Shown here one piece after another: positions 1 to 8,981 of a stretch of DNA of 24,372 nt. The DNA is taken from IMG/VR virus record IMGVR_UViG_3300050343_000092, positions 1 to 24,372 of that record. The stretch is one strand, 5' to 3'. Below the pieces are notes generated by a model. The model saw only the letters and a program-made list of their open reading frames with translations, was not told the origin of the DNA and made no database searches. The position numbers were made by a program, and so were the translations under genes. The DNA comes from a virus. Position 1 is the first letter of the stretch. Each line of letters begins with the position of its first letter.

Positions 1-1
1 A

Positions 2-796
2 TATCCTAATATGCCACCTGATGTTCTAGCATTATTTTCTAGTGAGTGGGCAAGAACAGGAGATCCACAAGTAGCTATCGCAGAAGTAAGAAGAAGTGAT
101 GCTTATGATATAGCTTTTCCTGGTAATAAAAGACCAGATGGAACAGTTAAGTTTGATGAAGTTACATACACAGGTCTTAAAGAAAGTTACATAGGTACTT
201 TACAAGAGTATGGTATTCCAAGAAATACATCAGTAGATTTACTAACAGATAGATTCACAGGTCTTATTGAAGGCGAAGTATCTGCTAGAGAATTTGCACA
301 AAGAATTGATGCTACATTTCAAGGCATACAAGAAAACATACCAGAAGTACAATCTTTTTACAGAGATAACTTTGACTTAGATTTAACACCTGAAGCTATA
401 TTTATTGGTGCATTAGACCCAACAGTAGGTGAAGAAATTGTTGCAGGTAGAATAACTACTGCACAGATTGGTGGAGAAGCAGCAAGAGCAGGGTTTAGTA
501 TTACAGGAGATCTGGCACAAAGACTACAAAGAGCTGGTGTAACACAAGCACAAGCTAGACAAATCTTTACTTCTGCTGAAGCACAATTACCACAATTACA
601 AGAGTTACAAGCACAACAAGGTGTTGAAACATCAGAGCAGTTTGGTTTAGAAGATTTCACAGAGGCAGCAGTATTCCAAAGCCCTGAAGAACTACAGCAA
701 ATACAAAGACTTAGAGGAGAACAAGCATCAGAGTTTGCTCCTACTACAGGTGCTGCTAGAACAGGTCGTAGAGTTTCAGGATTAACTGAACTTTAA
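2..796 (+). CDS. Phage structural protein, 5' end outside the window
   Basis: The frame is open back to the first bases of the window, so the internal ATG at 11 is probably not the true start and the gene is 5'-truncated. The visible 264 codons encode an acidic, Gln- and Ala-rich, mostly helical protein with a FPGNKRPDG segment and repeated short helices (for example AQRIDATFQGIQENIP). It has no catalytic motif, signal peptide or membrane segment. It lies just upstream of scaffold and capsid genes, the usual place for a portal-associated or internal virion protein. I recall similar sequences from actinophage and marine phage head regions, but cannot verify this here. Function is inferred from position only. 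Confidence 0.6.
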   Translation, partial: YPNMPPDVLALFSSEWARTGDPQVAIAEVRRSDAYDIAFPGNKRPDGTVKFDEVTYTGLKESYIGTLQEYGIPRNTSVDLLTDRFTGLIEGEVSAREFAQRIDATFQGIQENIPEVQSFYRDNFDLDLTPEAIFIGALDPTVGEEIVAGRITTAQIGGEAARAGFSITGDLAQRLQRAGVTQAQARQIFTSAEAQLPQLQELQAQQGVETSEQFGLEDFTEAAVFQSPEELQQIQRLRGEQASEFAPTTGAARTGRRVSGLTEL

Positions 797-1037
797 TACT
801 TGTATATCCCACATATAGTGGTACTATATATTGTATAGCCTGGTAGCCTCGGCTTAAAGATGCATTGCACCCTCCAGTTTATCTCTGGCGTATAAACTGT
901 GTATTTTAAATCGCCCAGTATCGGTACAGCTAGAAGTGGCTGACAATTCTCATTTGTACTTTAATTATAACTTGTCGCCTATCGCATTATTTACCCCAGG
1001 ATAATGTAGTTAGTAGAAATCTGGGAGAGGAGAGAAT
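797..1037 (+). other. Structured non-coding spacer before the scaffold/capsid genes
   Basis: No credible ORF is present. The stretch is richer in G and C than the flanking genes and folds readily as RNA. It contains CCAC/GTGG (809-812 with 818-821), an 8-bp perfect stem CAGTTTAT/ATAAACTG (875-882 with 892-899), a GTACA/TGTAC pair enclosing a CAGCT/GGCTG hairpin (about 927-960), and CCCAG/CTGGG (995-999 with 1021-1025) just before the GAGAGGAGAG ribosome-binding site. It is probably a leader RNA, processing region or attenuator for the capsid genes. No clear promoter or U-tract terminator was found. Confidence 0.4.
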
Positions 1038-1050
1038 ATGGAAAACGATA

Positions 1051-1503
1051 GTGGAAAATACAGTGGAAAACACACAAGATGATAACAATGCTATCAAGTC
1101 AATGCGAGAACGCATTAAAGAACTTGAAGGTGTAGAGAAAGAGTATAAGTCTGTACAGATGGGTAATGCCATTAAAGATGCAGGTTTTGATCCTAGCTCT
1201 GGACAAGGTAAAGCATTGAAAGACTTGTATAAAGGCGAAATGGATTCTGATTCTATTAAGCAGTTTGCTTCTGAAAACTATGGTTGGGGTGCAAGTCCTG
1301 ATCAAGTAACAGAGCAAGAGGCTCAAAGATCCAGAGTTATAACTAGCCAAGATAGTTTAGATACTGTAATTGAAGCATCAGTACCAGTTGAACCAGTAGG
1401 CATAGATGACCAAATAAATCAGGCACAGTCTGATGGTGATTGGCAAACAAGTTCAGCTCTCAAAGCAGAAAAATTAAAAACCTTAATGGAGAGAAAATTA
1501 TAA
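1051..1503 (+). CDS. Probable head scaffolding protein
   Basis: This acidic 150-residue protein is predicted helical or coiled coil in its first third (MRERIKELEGVEKEY), has a central DAGFDPSSGQGKALKDLY segment, and a charged C-terminus. It sits immediately upstream of the major capsid gene, as scaffolding proteins usually do. The start is uncertain. In this frame the first start is GTG at 1051, 16 bases from the strong GAGAGGAGAG site. An ATG at 1038 has ideal spacing to that site but is in another frame and stops after 14 codons. Removing one base near 1050 would join ATG GAA AAC GAT to GTG GAA AAT and give MENDVENTVENTQDD. A one-base insertion, natural or from sequencing, is likely. The scaffold role is inferred from position and composition. 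Confidence 0.7.
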   Translation: MENTVENTQDDNNAIKSMRERIKELEGVEKEYKSVQMGNAIKDAGFDPSSGQGKALKDLYKGEMDSDSIKQFASENYGWGASPDQVTEQEAQRSRVITSQDSLDTVIEASVPVEPVGIDDQINQAQSDGDWQTSSALKAEKLKTLMERKL

Positions 1504-1544
1504 AAATTACTCTTTATTAATTAACAAATAAAAAAGGAGAACAT

Positions 1545-2483
1545 ATGGGTGCAATAACAGGTCAAGGACAATCCTTTAACCTCCCTAACTATGTAGGAGA
1601 ACTATTTAATGTTTCCCCTACAGATACTCCATTATTGAGTGCAATTGGTGGTATGACTGGTGGTATATCAGTTTCATCAAAACAATTTACTTGGCAGACA
1701 ACAGACCTCGCAGGTGCTACACAAACAGCAGTTGTTGAAGGTGCTGACCCTACTATGAAAGGTAGAACAAGAAGCGAAGTAAGCAATGTTACTCAAATAA
1801 TGCAGTATGGTGTTGAAGTATCATACACCAAACAAGCAGCAGTCGGAAACATAGCTGGAGAATCTATCATTGGTAATCAACCAGTTCAAGATGAATTGGC
1901 TTTCCAATTAGATATGGCTATGAAAACAGCTGCAAGAGATATTGAGCATTCCTTTATTCAAGGAGCTTATAACGCAGGTGCCAACATAACTACACCTAGA
2001 AAAACTAGGGGTATGTTAGCAGCAGTAACAACTAACGAAGTTGCTGGTGGTGCAGCTGCTTTGACACAAGCAAAAGTAGAATCAGCTTTAAAGAAAATGG
2101 CTGACTCTGGTGCTCCATTTGAGATGCCAGTTATATTCGCTAATGCTTTTCAAAAGCAGAAACTATCTTCTATCTATTCAAGTGCTTTAGCTTTAGCACC
2201 AAGAGATAGAAATATCGGTGGCGTAAATATCACAACAATAGAAACAGACTTCGGTCAAGTAGGTATCGTTTTTGAACGACACATACCAGCTGATGATGTT
2301 CTCATTGCTGATCTTGCGTTTATGAAGCCAGTTTTCTTGGACATTCCAGGAAAAGGACACTTCTTTGTTGAGCCATTAGCTCAAACTGGTGCAGCTTATA
2401 AGTACCAAGTGTATGGAGAAATTGGATTAGAATATGGTCCAGAACAGTTCCACGCAAAGATAACAAACCTATCTGTAGCCTAA
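1545..2483 (+). CDS. Major capsid protein, SU10/DUF5309-like HK97 fold
   Basis: This 312-residue protein builds the icosahedral shell. The N-terminal NLPNYVGELFNVSPTDTPLL segment, the FTWQTTDLAGA stretch and the VEGADPT strand match what I know of the SU10-like (DUF5309) capsid family, which has an HK97-type fold. Its length is typical. A strong AAAAAGGAGAA site lies 5-10 bases before the ATG. It follows the scaffold gene and is followed by a large intercistronic hairpin, consistent with high and separately tuned expression. No frame breaks are seen. This is one of the most secure calls in the window; the family name comes from memory of motifs, not a search. Confidence 0.9.
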   Translation: MGAITGQGQSFNLPNYVGELFNVSPTDTPLLSAIGGMTGGISVSSKQFTWQTTDLAGATQTAVVEGADPTMKGRTRSEVSNVTQIMQYGVEVSYTKQAAVGNIAGESIIGNQPVQDELAFQLDMAMKTAARDIEHSFIQGAYNAGANITTPRKTRGMLAAVTTNEVAGGAAALTQAKVESALKKMADSGAPFEMPVIFANAFQKQKLSSIYSSALALAPRDRNIGGVNITTIETDFGQVGIVFERHIPADDVLIADLAFMKPVFLDIPGKGHFFVEPLAQTGAAYKYQVYGEIGLEYGPEQFHAKITNLSVA

Positions 2484-2503
2484 TAAAAAGATAGATAGTA
2501 TAT

Positions 2504-2539
2504 TTATTAGAGGGAGATAAATACTTCTCCCTCTAGTAA
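2504..2539 (+). promoter_or_regulatory. Strong stem-loop after the capsid gene
   Basis: A 14-bp stem (2504-2517 with 2526-2539, one G-T pair) encloses the 8-base loop TAAATACT. The core AGAGGGAGA/TCTCCCTCT is perfect. It begins 20 bases after the capsid stop codon and ends 11 bases before the next ATG. No T-tract follows, so it is more likely an mRNA-stabilising or attenuating hairpin than a full intrinsic terminator. Confidence 0.6.
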
Positions 2540-2550
2540 TATGGAGATAT

Positions 2551-3450
2551 ATGGCAGCAGTAAGCACACTCGTAGATAGAATTTATAGAGATTACTTAAA
2601 TAAACCTGATGACTTATCAGCTTTTTCTAGGTTAGATGGTGCTATGACTAACTCACAAAACACACTTTCTTATGAAGATGGATTGTTTAGTGTAGAGGAA
2701 GAAAACCTTTTAGGCAATGGTGCAATCGTAGAGGTTGGACTAGAGCTTATGTTAGTGACCAGTGCAAACACTTCAACAAGAGTGTTGTCAGTATCAAGAG
2801 GTTACTCTGGTACAACAGCTGCTACACACGCCGACAAAGATAATATATTTATTAACCCAACATTCCCTCGTAAGTCTGTATTTGATGCAACATCAGATAA
2901 CATAGAAAGACTATATCCAACGCTATGGAATGTCACGACAGCAGATGTAACTTCTAATGCAACATACGCAGAAGTACCAGCATCAACAGTAGAAGTTCTT
3001 AACTCTTATGTACAGTCTGCATCAGGTAGTCAGTACACATCAGCAGGTATAGAATTACTAAGAGATTTCCCACCATCAAGTACAAACGCAGCAGTACAGT
3101 TTTATAACACTGCAACAGGTAAGACAGTACACCTTGTAGTTAAAAGAAGATTTGTTAGACCTACTGATGAAACAGTGGATTTAGCTACTTTCTGTTTACT
3201 AGATGATCAAACATATCATCAGATTGTAATGGTCGGTGCAGTAGCTGACATCATAGGTGCAACTGATATAGATGCCACAACACAAGAATTTATTACAGAA
3301 AAACTAGCTGCTGAAAACTATCCTGTCGGATCAGGAGAAAGATTAAGAAACGCATTACTACGACTAAGGTCATTGTTGATTGATGAAGCAAGAGGTAATC
3401 TACGCTCTCTGTATGCACAGCCAGTAGCGATAATGAACATCAATTACTAG
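2551..3450 (+). CDS. Putative head-tail connector or neck protein
   Basis: A 299-residue protein with a GGAGATAT ribosome site directly before its ATG. The N-terminal part (residues 1-110) contains a beta-rich, Thr/Ser-rich section with VEVGLELMLVTS and SRGYSGTTAATH, resembling the 'reactive-surface' repeats seen in phage tail and neck proteins. The C-terminal 100 residues are helical (ATDIDATTQEFITEKLAAENYP, then RLRNALLRLRSLLIDEARGNLR). There is no membrane segment or enzymatic motif. Its place between capsid and tail genes suggests a connector, stopper or tail-completion role. I do not recognise the family with certainty. Confidence 0.55.
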   Translation: MAAVSTLVDRIYRDYLNKPDDLSAFSRLDGAMTNSQNTLSYEDGLFSVEEENLLGNGAIVEVGLELMLVTSANTSTRVLSVSRGYSGTTAATHADKDNIFINPTFPRKSVFDATSDNIERLYPTLWNVTTADVTSNATYAEVPASTVEVLNSYVQSASGSQYTSAGIELLRDFPPSSTNAAVQFYNTATGKTVHLVVKRRFVRPTDETVDLATFCLLDDQTYHQIVMVGAVADIIGATDIDATTQEFITEKLAAENYPVGSGERLRNALLRLRSLLIDEARGNLRSLYAQPVAIMNINY

Positions 3451-3456
3451 GTTCGT

Positions 3457-5436
3457 ATGGCAGTATTACCATCACCTAGCAACACAGCACAACCACAAGC
3501 ACAAGGATTTGAAGCTAACTTAGATGATTTATTTCTTAGATTTGCTGTAGGTCCTGGTAGGCAGATGAACATAAACACTGCTCCACTACAGGCACAAGCT
3601 ATACAAACATCAGAAACACCAGAGGATTTCCAACAGGAGTTTGGTCAGATTTATTCAAGAACAAACTTTAGTGGTGGTGAAGGATTAGATAAAGCACATA
3701 GAAGAGAAGGTACACCTAATGATTTCTCTAGGTTTTGGGATAGCAAAGGTATTGATGTCTTTCACGCAGAACAAGATAACTCATACAGTGTTAGATTACT
3801 GAAAGATGTAGAACAAAAGACTTTAACTTTATCATCAGAGAATAACTACTTAGCACAAACGACTAATGGTTATATGTATATCACAGATGGTACAAGTATT
3901 TATCAATCTACTAACGAAGGTGTTACCTGGACTGCTATGACAAGCACTGGTGTTAGCTATGCAATACAAGGTATAGTTGCATTTGGTAATGATTTATTTA
4001 TAGTCACAGGAGATGGTGGATCAAACAAACAACTTATATCTTATGACTTATCTGCTACAACATTCACTACAGAAAACTTAGGTTCAGTATTTACTGGTGC
4101 TTTTACAGGGATCTGGTTTGCAAAAGGTACATTATTTGTTAGTGGTAAGTCCACAACAGCAGAGTTTTTATGGCAATCAAGTCCATTCACAGCTAACTTC
4201 TCTGGTGACTTTGAAACAACAGATGCTTTAGTTACAACAGAACCAACACATCAATTCACAAGTGTTGTTGATGCAGGTGCAGTAGTTATTGCAGGTAACA
4301 CAGATAGTAATGTCTATTCTCTAAAGATTGATGGAGGTACCTGGAGTCTTAAAGGACAAACACAGTTACCTTTTGAAGAGATCCATTCACTTGCAGCAAC
4401 AGAAGGTATTGTTTATATCGGTACAAAAGGTTATCAATCTAACACAGGTAGATTCTATACAGCAGAGTTAACTGTTGCAGATAACTTGTATGTCTTAGCT
4501 AACAGACAGTTAATAAAAGAATGGGATAATGGTGTTGACCAAAGTCCACATAGTATGTTTGTTACTAGAGATAGTGTCTATATGGGCATACACGAATCAG
4601 CAACTGAAACAAACTTGTGGAGATATTACTTACCTACTGCTGGTATAGCTAGAGATTTAAGCGTGACACATACATCAGATACAAATGCAAAAGTTACAGG
4701 TATTACACAGACTGGTACAACTGGAGGTAAATTTATCATACTTATCAGTGGTGTTGGTGTGTATAAACAGACAGATACTTTTGTCAGTACAGGTTATATT
4801 ATCTCTGCTTTAGCTGACTTCTATACATCTGAAAAGAAACAATGGGTAGGAGCAAAACTAAATACTAATGGTGTTAGTTCAGGAACTATAGCATTAGCAA
4901 CAACAACTATTCCTAATGACATAAACAACTCTGCATCTATTACTTGGACACCACAAATATCTGTTGCCTCTGGTACAGGTGGAGAAGAAGAAGTTTTAGA
5001 ATTAGTACAAGGTAGATGGATGTCTGCAAAACTTACTATAACTACAAGTGACACATCACAATCACCAGAGTTATTATCGTTTGCTGTTAGAGGTTTCCAG
5101 TTAGTCAATGACTTGGTTGTAGATATGCCAATAAATATATCTGATCAAGTAGAAAGACCATTTAGGAAAGCACTAAGAGTCAATGGACAAGGGGATTTAA
5201 TCTATCAAGCACTAAGAAATAAAGAAGGACAGAATGTCCAATTAGAGATATTCAGACCAGATACTTTATTACGAGGTATAATAGAAAATGTTAGTAGTCC
5301 TATTGAAGAAATTTCTCCAAGAGGGTCTGTAACACAATATTGTCTAGTAAGATTTAGAGGTAGTAAGGTTATTGCAACTTCAGCCAGTGGTGAAGGATTA
5401 GCCATAGGATTACTAGGTGTAGAGAGATTAGGATAG
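3457..5436 (+). CDS. Large tail protein with probable beta-propeller
   Basis: A 659-residue virion protein, six bases after the previous stop. Residues about 120-470 are a series of beta-strand blocks with aromatic/Gly turns (GYMYITDGTSIYQSTNEGVTW, FGNDLFIVTGDGG, GIVYIGTKG, DSVYMGI), resembling BNR/sortilin-like or other beta-propeller repeats. The NEGVTW element resembles the Asp-box class (S-x-D-x-G-x-T-W), although Asp is replaced by Glu here. The last 170 residues are a second beta-rich domain (FRGSKVIATSASGEGLAIG at the end). Such proteins are usually in the tail hub, nozzle or adsorption apparatus. No sialidase catalytic set is evident, so an enzymatic role is not claimed. The stop is one base before the next ATG. 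Confidence 0.6.
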   Translation: MAVLPSPSNTAQPQAQGFEANLDDLFLRFAVGPGRQMNINTAPLQAQAIQTSETPEDFQQEFGQIYSRTNFSGGEGLDKAHRREGTPNDFSRFWDSKGIDVFHAEQDNSYSVRLLKDVEQKTLTLSSENNYLAQTTNGYMYITDGTSIYQSTNEGVTWTAMTSTGVSYAIQGIVAFGNDLFIVTGDGGSNKQLISYDLSATTFTTENLGSVFTGAFTGIWFAKGTLFVSGKSTTAEFLWQSSPFTANFSGDFETTDALVTTEPTHQFTSVVDAGAVVIAGNTDSNVYSLKIDGGTWSLKGQTQLPFEEIHSLAATEGIVYIGTKGYQSNTGRFYTAELTVADNLYVLANRQLIKEWDNGVDQSPHSMFVTRDSVYMGIHESATETNLWRYYLPTAGIARDLSVTHTSDTNAKVTGITQTGTTGGKFIILISGVGVYKQTDTFVSTGYIISALADFYTSEKKQWVGAKLNTNGVSSGTIALATTTIPNDINNSASITWTPQISVASGTGGEEEVLELVQGRWMSAKLTITTSDTSQSPELLSFAVRGFQLVNDLVVDMPINISDQVERPFRKALRVNGQGDLIYQALRNKEGQNVQLEIFRPDTLLRGIIENVSSPIEEISPRGSVTQYCLVRFRGSKVIATSASGEGLAIGLLGVERLG

Positions 5437-5437
5437 A

Positions 5438-7732
5438 ATGACAGCACAAGAAACAAAGCTATTTAACGCTTTTGAAACAACCTTAACAGCAACTATGGGT
5501 TCATCAGATACAACCTTTACTGTTAATGCTGTAGTTGATAGCTACCCTACAACTCTTGCTGCACCTTTTTACATAGTTATAAACCCTGATAGTGCAACGA
5601 ACAGAGAAGTATTATTAGTTACTGCTGTCAACACAGGTACAAAACAATTAACAACATCTGTACCAAATAGGTACTTAAAAGGATCAGCAGCTAGTTCAGG
5701 ATTATCACATTCATCTGGAACTGTTGTACGAATGGCTCCTTTACAACAACACATAGAGGACATTAACGACAGAGTAGATGCAAACTTTAACGAAGCTGGT
5801 ACACAGATAGTTGCAGGTAATGCAGTTAAAGATGAGGACAATATGTCATCTGACTCTGCAACACATTTAGCAACACAACAATCTATCAAAGCGTATGTAG
5901 ATACACAAATAGGTGCAAGTGACTTAGACTTATCTGCTGATAGTGGTACGAACATTGCTATTGATCTAGATACAGAAGTATTAGATTTAGAAGGTGGTAC
6001 TGGTATAGACACAGCAACTGGTACTAACAAAATAACTTTTGGAATAGACAGTACAGTAGCAACTCTTACAGGTTCACAAACTTTAACAAACAAAACTATA
6101 AACAGTGCAAGTAATACTCTTACAGTTAATTTATCACAAGCTACTTTAACAGGTACTTTTGCACAATTTAACACAGCAGTATCTGATGCAACATTAGTAG
6201 ATTTAGATGACACACAAACTCTTACTAACAAAACAATAAACTTTGAAAACAACACAGCAATAGTTGTATATGCAGTCACAGTAGCTGGTGGCAAGTTTGT
6301 AATAGATGGAGAATCACAAGCAACAATATCATTTAGACCTGGTGTTGTTCATAGATTTGATGTATCTGATAGCTCAACTGCTACTCATCCATTTGTATTA
6401 TCAGAAACAAGCGAAGGTACAGCTTATACAACTGGTAGAACTGCTAGTGGTTCACAAGGTAGTGCTAATGCTTATATTCAATTTACTGTAAATGCTGATA
6501 CACCAGACAATTTATTTTATTATTGTTCTTCACACTCTGGTATGGGTGGAAAGATTGGTGTATTTGGTTCTACTTTAGAAGGTGGATCTGGTCTTACAAT
6601 AACAGGTAACAGTATTGCTGTAGATGCAACAGTTATTACAGGACAAACTAACGAAGGAACTGCTGACAATAATGATGTCATTCTTATTTATGATGACTCT
6701 GCTAGTGGATTAAAGAAACAAACAAGAAGTGCTTTCTTGTCTGGTACTGGTGTTGGTAATATGAATAGCTTTAATATATCAGATGGTTCTACATCAGAAA
6801 CAATAAGTGATGCAAATACAATTACATTTAGTGGTACTTCTAATGAAGTAGAAGTAGCAGTAAGTGCAACAGACACAGTCACTATAGGACTTCCTGCAAG
6901 TATTACAGCTAACCTTGTAGGTAATGTTACAGGTAACGTTACAGGTAATGTAACAGGAACTGCTGGAGGATTATCTTCCACATTAGCAGTAGGTAGTGGT
7001 GGTACAGGATTAACTTCTTTCACAGTAGGTGACTTAGCTTACGCTTCTGCGACAACAACTATAGCTAAATTAGGCATAGGTACAGCAAACCAAGTCTTAG
7101 CTGTCAATGCTGGTGCAACTGCTCCTGAATGGGTAGATGCAACAACAGGTGATATAACAGGAGTTACAGCAGGTACAAACATAAATGGTGGTGGAACTTC
7201 AGGAAATGTAACAGTCAACTTAGATACAACAATTACAGGTTTATCATCAGTAACTTCTACTGCATTTGTAGGAGCTTTAACTGGTAACGCTACTACTGCA
7301 ACAACTTTACAAACTGCTAGAACTATAGCTGGTAAATCATTCAATGGATCAGCAAACATAACTGTAGCTGCTGGAGATCTATCAGACATATCTACTTCTG
7401 GTGTATCAGATGGACAAGTATTAGTTTATAACAATACTGCTAGTCAGTTTGAACCAGGATCAGTAGGTTCTGCAACTGCTCTTATTGATGGAGATTCAGA
7501 CTTTACACTATCAGATGGTGTTGCTAATGGAATACACTACGAGTTAGACAATACAGATATGGCTGACTGGAATCAAGCAGGTATTGCATTAACAACAGCA
7601 GGTGGAATATTTACACATCACCAAACACAAGCAGCTACTTATACAGTTGCAGCTAACACAGGTTCAGTTATGGCTGGACCTATCACAATCACAGGCACAG
7701 TGACAAACAATGGTACACTTGTAGTTATCTAA
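5438..7732 (+). CDS. Tail fibre protein with cupredoxin-like insert
   Basis: A 764-residue Thr/Ser/Asn-rich fibre. Residues 1-150 form a virion-binding head ending in HIEDINDRVDANFNEAG and SDSATHLATQQSIKAYVD. Two QTLTNKTIN fibre repeats follow (near residues 215 and 260). Residues about 285-375 form a cupredoxin-like beta domain with H317, C363, H366 and M369 in the order H...C-x2-H-x2-M used by type 1 copper sites. The distal part has triple VTGN repeats and GDLAYASATT and GIGTANQVL motifs common in fibre shafts, then a beta-rich tip. The TAA stop overlaps the next ATG (TAATG). A fibre role is well supported. Copper binding is inference from residue spacing. Confidence 0.8.
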   Translation: MTAQETKLFNAFETTLTATMGSSDTTFTVNAVVDSYPTTLAAPFYIVINPDSATNREVLLVTAVNTGTKQLTTSVPNRYLKGSAASSGLSHSSGTVVRMAPLQQHIEDINDRVDANFNEAGTQIVAGNAVKDEDNMSSDSATHLATQQSIKAYVDTQIGASDLDLSADSGTNIAIDLDTEVLDLEGGTGIDTATGTNKITFGIDSTVATLTGSQTLTNKTINSASNTLTVNLSQATLTGTFAQFNTAVSDATLVDLDDTQTLTNKTINFENNTAIVVYAVTVAGGKFVIDGESQATISFRPGVVHRFDVSDSSTATHPFVLSETSEGTAYTTGRTASGSQGSANAYIQFTVNADTPDNLFYYCSSHSGMGGKIGVFGSTLEGGSGLTITGNSIAVDATVITGQTNEGTADNNDVILIYDDSASGLKKQTRSAFLSGTGVGNMNSFNISDGSTSETISDANTITFSGTSNEVEVAVSATDTVTIGLPASITANLVGNVTGNVTGNVTGTAGGLSSTLAVGSGGTGLTSFTVGDLAYASATTTIAKLGIGTANQVLAVNAGATAPEWVDATTGDITGVTAGTNINGGGTSGNVTVNLDTTITGLSSVTSTAFVGALTGNATTATTLQTARTIAGKSFNGSANITVAAGDLSDISTSGVSDGQVLVYNNTASQFEPGSVGSATALIDGDSDFTLSDGVANGIHYELDNTDMADWNQAGIALTTAGGIFTHHQTQAATYTVAANTGSVMAGPITITGTVTNNGTLVVI
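6920..6955 (+). repeat. Three tandem 12-bp repeats in the fibre gene
   Basis: Three consecutive copies of GGTAATGTTACA, with small changes (GGTAACGTTACA, GGTAATGTAACA), encode GNVT three times near residue 495 of the tail fibre. In-frame repeats of this kind can change fibre shaft length by slippage. Confidence 0.85.
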
Positions 7733-7920
7733 TGGTAACTGTAAAAGTAAACACAATAAGCACAAGCTCAACTAACAATGTTGCTATGCAGTGTGCTTTA
7801 AATTTAAAGAATTTAGCTTCTGACCCTGCTGCTAATGTAAGTTCAGCAGGAGATATATATTACAATACAACAAGTAACAAAGTGAGATTTCGTAGTAGTA
7901 GTGCTTGGGGTGATTTATAA
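7732..7920 (+). CDS. Short tail-fibre module protein
   Basis: A 62-residue protein joined to both neighbours by TAATG overlaps, so translation is probably coupled. Its sequence (NTISTSSTNNVAMQCALNLK, then AGDIYYNTTSNKVRFRSSSAW) is the same module that forms residues 1-60 of the next two genes: a short coil, a conserved N-x-V-A/S residue set, a L-x-LK-x-Y/L segment, and the AGD-IYYN beta element ending in an aromatic W. It could be a stand-alone cap or trimer-forming adaptor of the fibre, or a copy that lost its glycine-rich tip. Confidence 0.65.
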   Translation: MVTVKVNTISTSSTNNVAMQCALNLKNLASDPAANVSSAGDIYYNTTSNKVRFRSSSAWGDL

Positions 7921-8981
7921 TGTCAACTCTTGAAACTAACGCTATAGGTAAATACTCTGGTAACAATGTATCAGTTGATGATAGTTTAAATTTAAAGTCA
8001 TACACTACAACACAAATGAACGCACTTACTTCTGCTGCTGGAGATATAATTTACAACAGTACAGAAACAGTACCCTACTATTACAATGGTTCTGCTTGGC
8101 AAGAACTAGCAGCTCCACCTATTACAGTATCATATTTAGTTATTGCAGGTGGTGGAGGTGGTGGTAGTAATAGACCTACTAGTGGTAGTGGTGATTACTG
8201 GGAAGGTGGTGGTGGCGGTGGTGCTGGTGGTTATAGAAATTCATACAACTCTGAAACTTCTGGTGGTGGTGGTTCATCTGAAACAGACCTTGTTCTTGTT
8301 GCAAACACAAATTATACAGTAACAGTAGGTTCTGGTGGTGCAAGAGGTTATACAACTGGTAATGGTGTAAATGGTAATAATAGTGTTTTTGCAACAGTAA
8401 CATCAACAGGTGGAGGTTTTGGTGGTGGAGCTTTAGCTAATGCAGGAACAGGTGGCTCTGGTGGTGGTGCAAGAAGTGCAACAGCAGGTAGTGGAACTGC
8501 AAATCAAGGATACGCTGGTTCAAATAGTTCACTTCCAGCTGGTGCAGGTGGTGGTGCTGGAGAAGCAGGTGGAACTGATGGAACAGGTCTTGGAGGAGAT
8601 GGTTTAGCTTCATCTATAACTAGCTCATCAGTAACAAGAGCTGGTGGTGGTAGTGGTGGTAATTATAAAAATGTAAGTGGTATTGTTGCTGGAGGAGATG
8701 GTGGTGGTGGTGCAGGTGGTCGTGGTGCAGAAAGTAGTGGAGGTGGAAGCACTGATGGAGCTGCAGGAACAGTAAATACTGGTTCTGGTGGCGGTGGAGG
8801 TGGTGGTTGGTCTGGTGGTGCTACAGCAGGAGGTGTAGGTGGTTCAGGAACAGTAATACTTCGTTATGTTAATACTAAAACTATTACTATTGGTGCAGGA
8901 TTAACAGGTACAACTGCTACTGATGGTTCAGATAAAGTTACAACAATTACTGCAGGAACAGGAAATGTGAGCTTTGCATAA
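7920..8981 (+). CDS. Glycine-rich tail adhesin
   Basis: A 353-residue protein. Residues 1-65 are the attachment module shared with the flanking genes (LKSYTTTQMNALTSAAGD, YNGSAW). Residue 72 onward begins with YLVIAGGGGGG and continues with many poly-Gly runs separated by beta loops (NYTVTVGSGG, NNSVFATVTSTGG), ending with GSGTVILRYV near residue 318 and a short beta tip. This matches the glycine-rich adhesin type in which poly-Gly helices pack into a rigid, variable tip, as in T4-like gp38 of Salmonella phage S16. Probable role: receptor recognition at the fibre tip. Codon repeats of GGT/GGA make the gene prone to slippage. Overlaps both neighbours by one base. Confidence 0.8.
   Translation: MSTLETNAIGKYSGNNVSVDDSLNLKSYTTTQMNALTSAAGDIIYNSTETVPYYYNGSAWQELAAPPITVSYLVIAGGGGGGSNRPTSGSGDYWEGGGGGGAGGYRNSYNSETSGGGGSSETDLVLVANTNYTVTVGSGGARGYTTGNGVNGNNSVFATVTSTGGGFGGGALANAGTGGSGGGARSATAGSGTANQGYAGSNSSLPAGAGGGAGEAGGTDGTGLGGDGLASSITSSSVTRAGGGSGGNYKNVSGIVAGGDGGGGAGGRGAESSGGGSTDGAAGTVNTGSGGGGGGGWSGGATAGGVGGSGTVILRYVNTKTITIGAGLTGTTATDGSDKVTTITAGTGNVSFA

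Noticed and set aside
5569-6294. Long minus-strand reading frame opposite the tail fibre
   Set aside because: Antisense shadow of a Thr/Ser-rich repeat gene, low complexity, no ribosome site.
8140-8860. GGT-rich repeats as a microsatellite or CRISPR-like array
   Set aside because: They encode the poly-Gly adhesin; no constant-length spacers or direct repeats are present.
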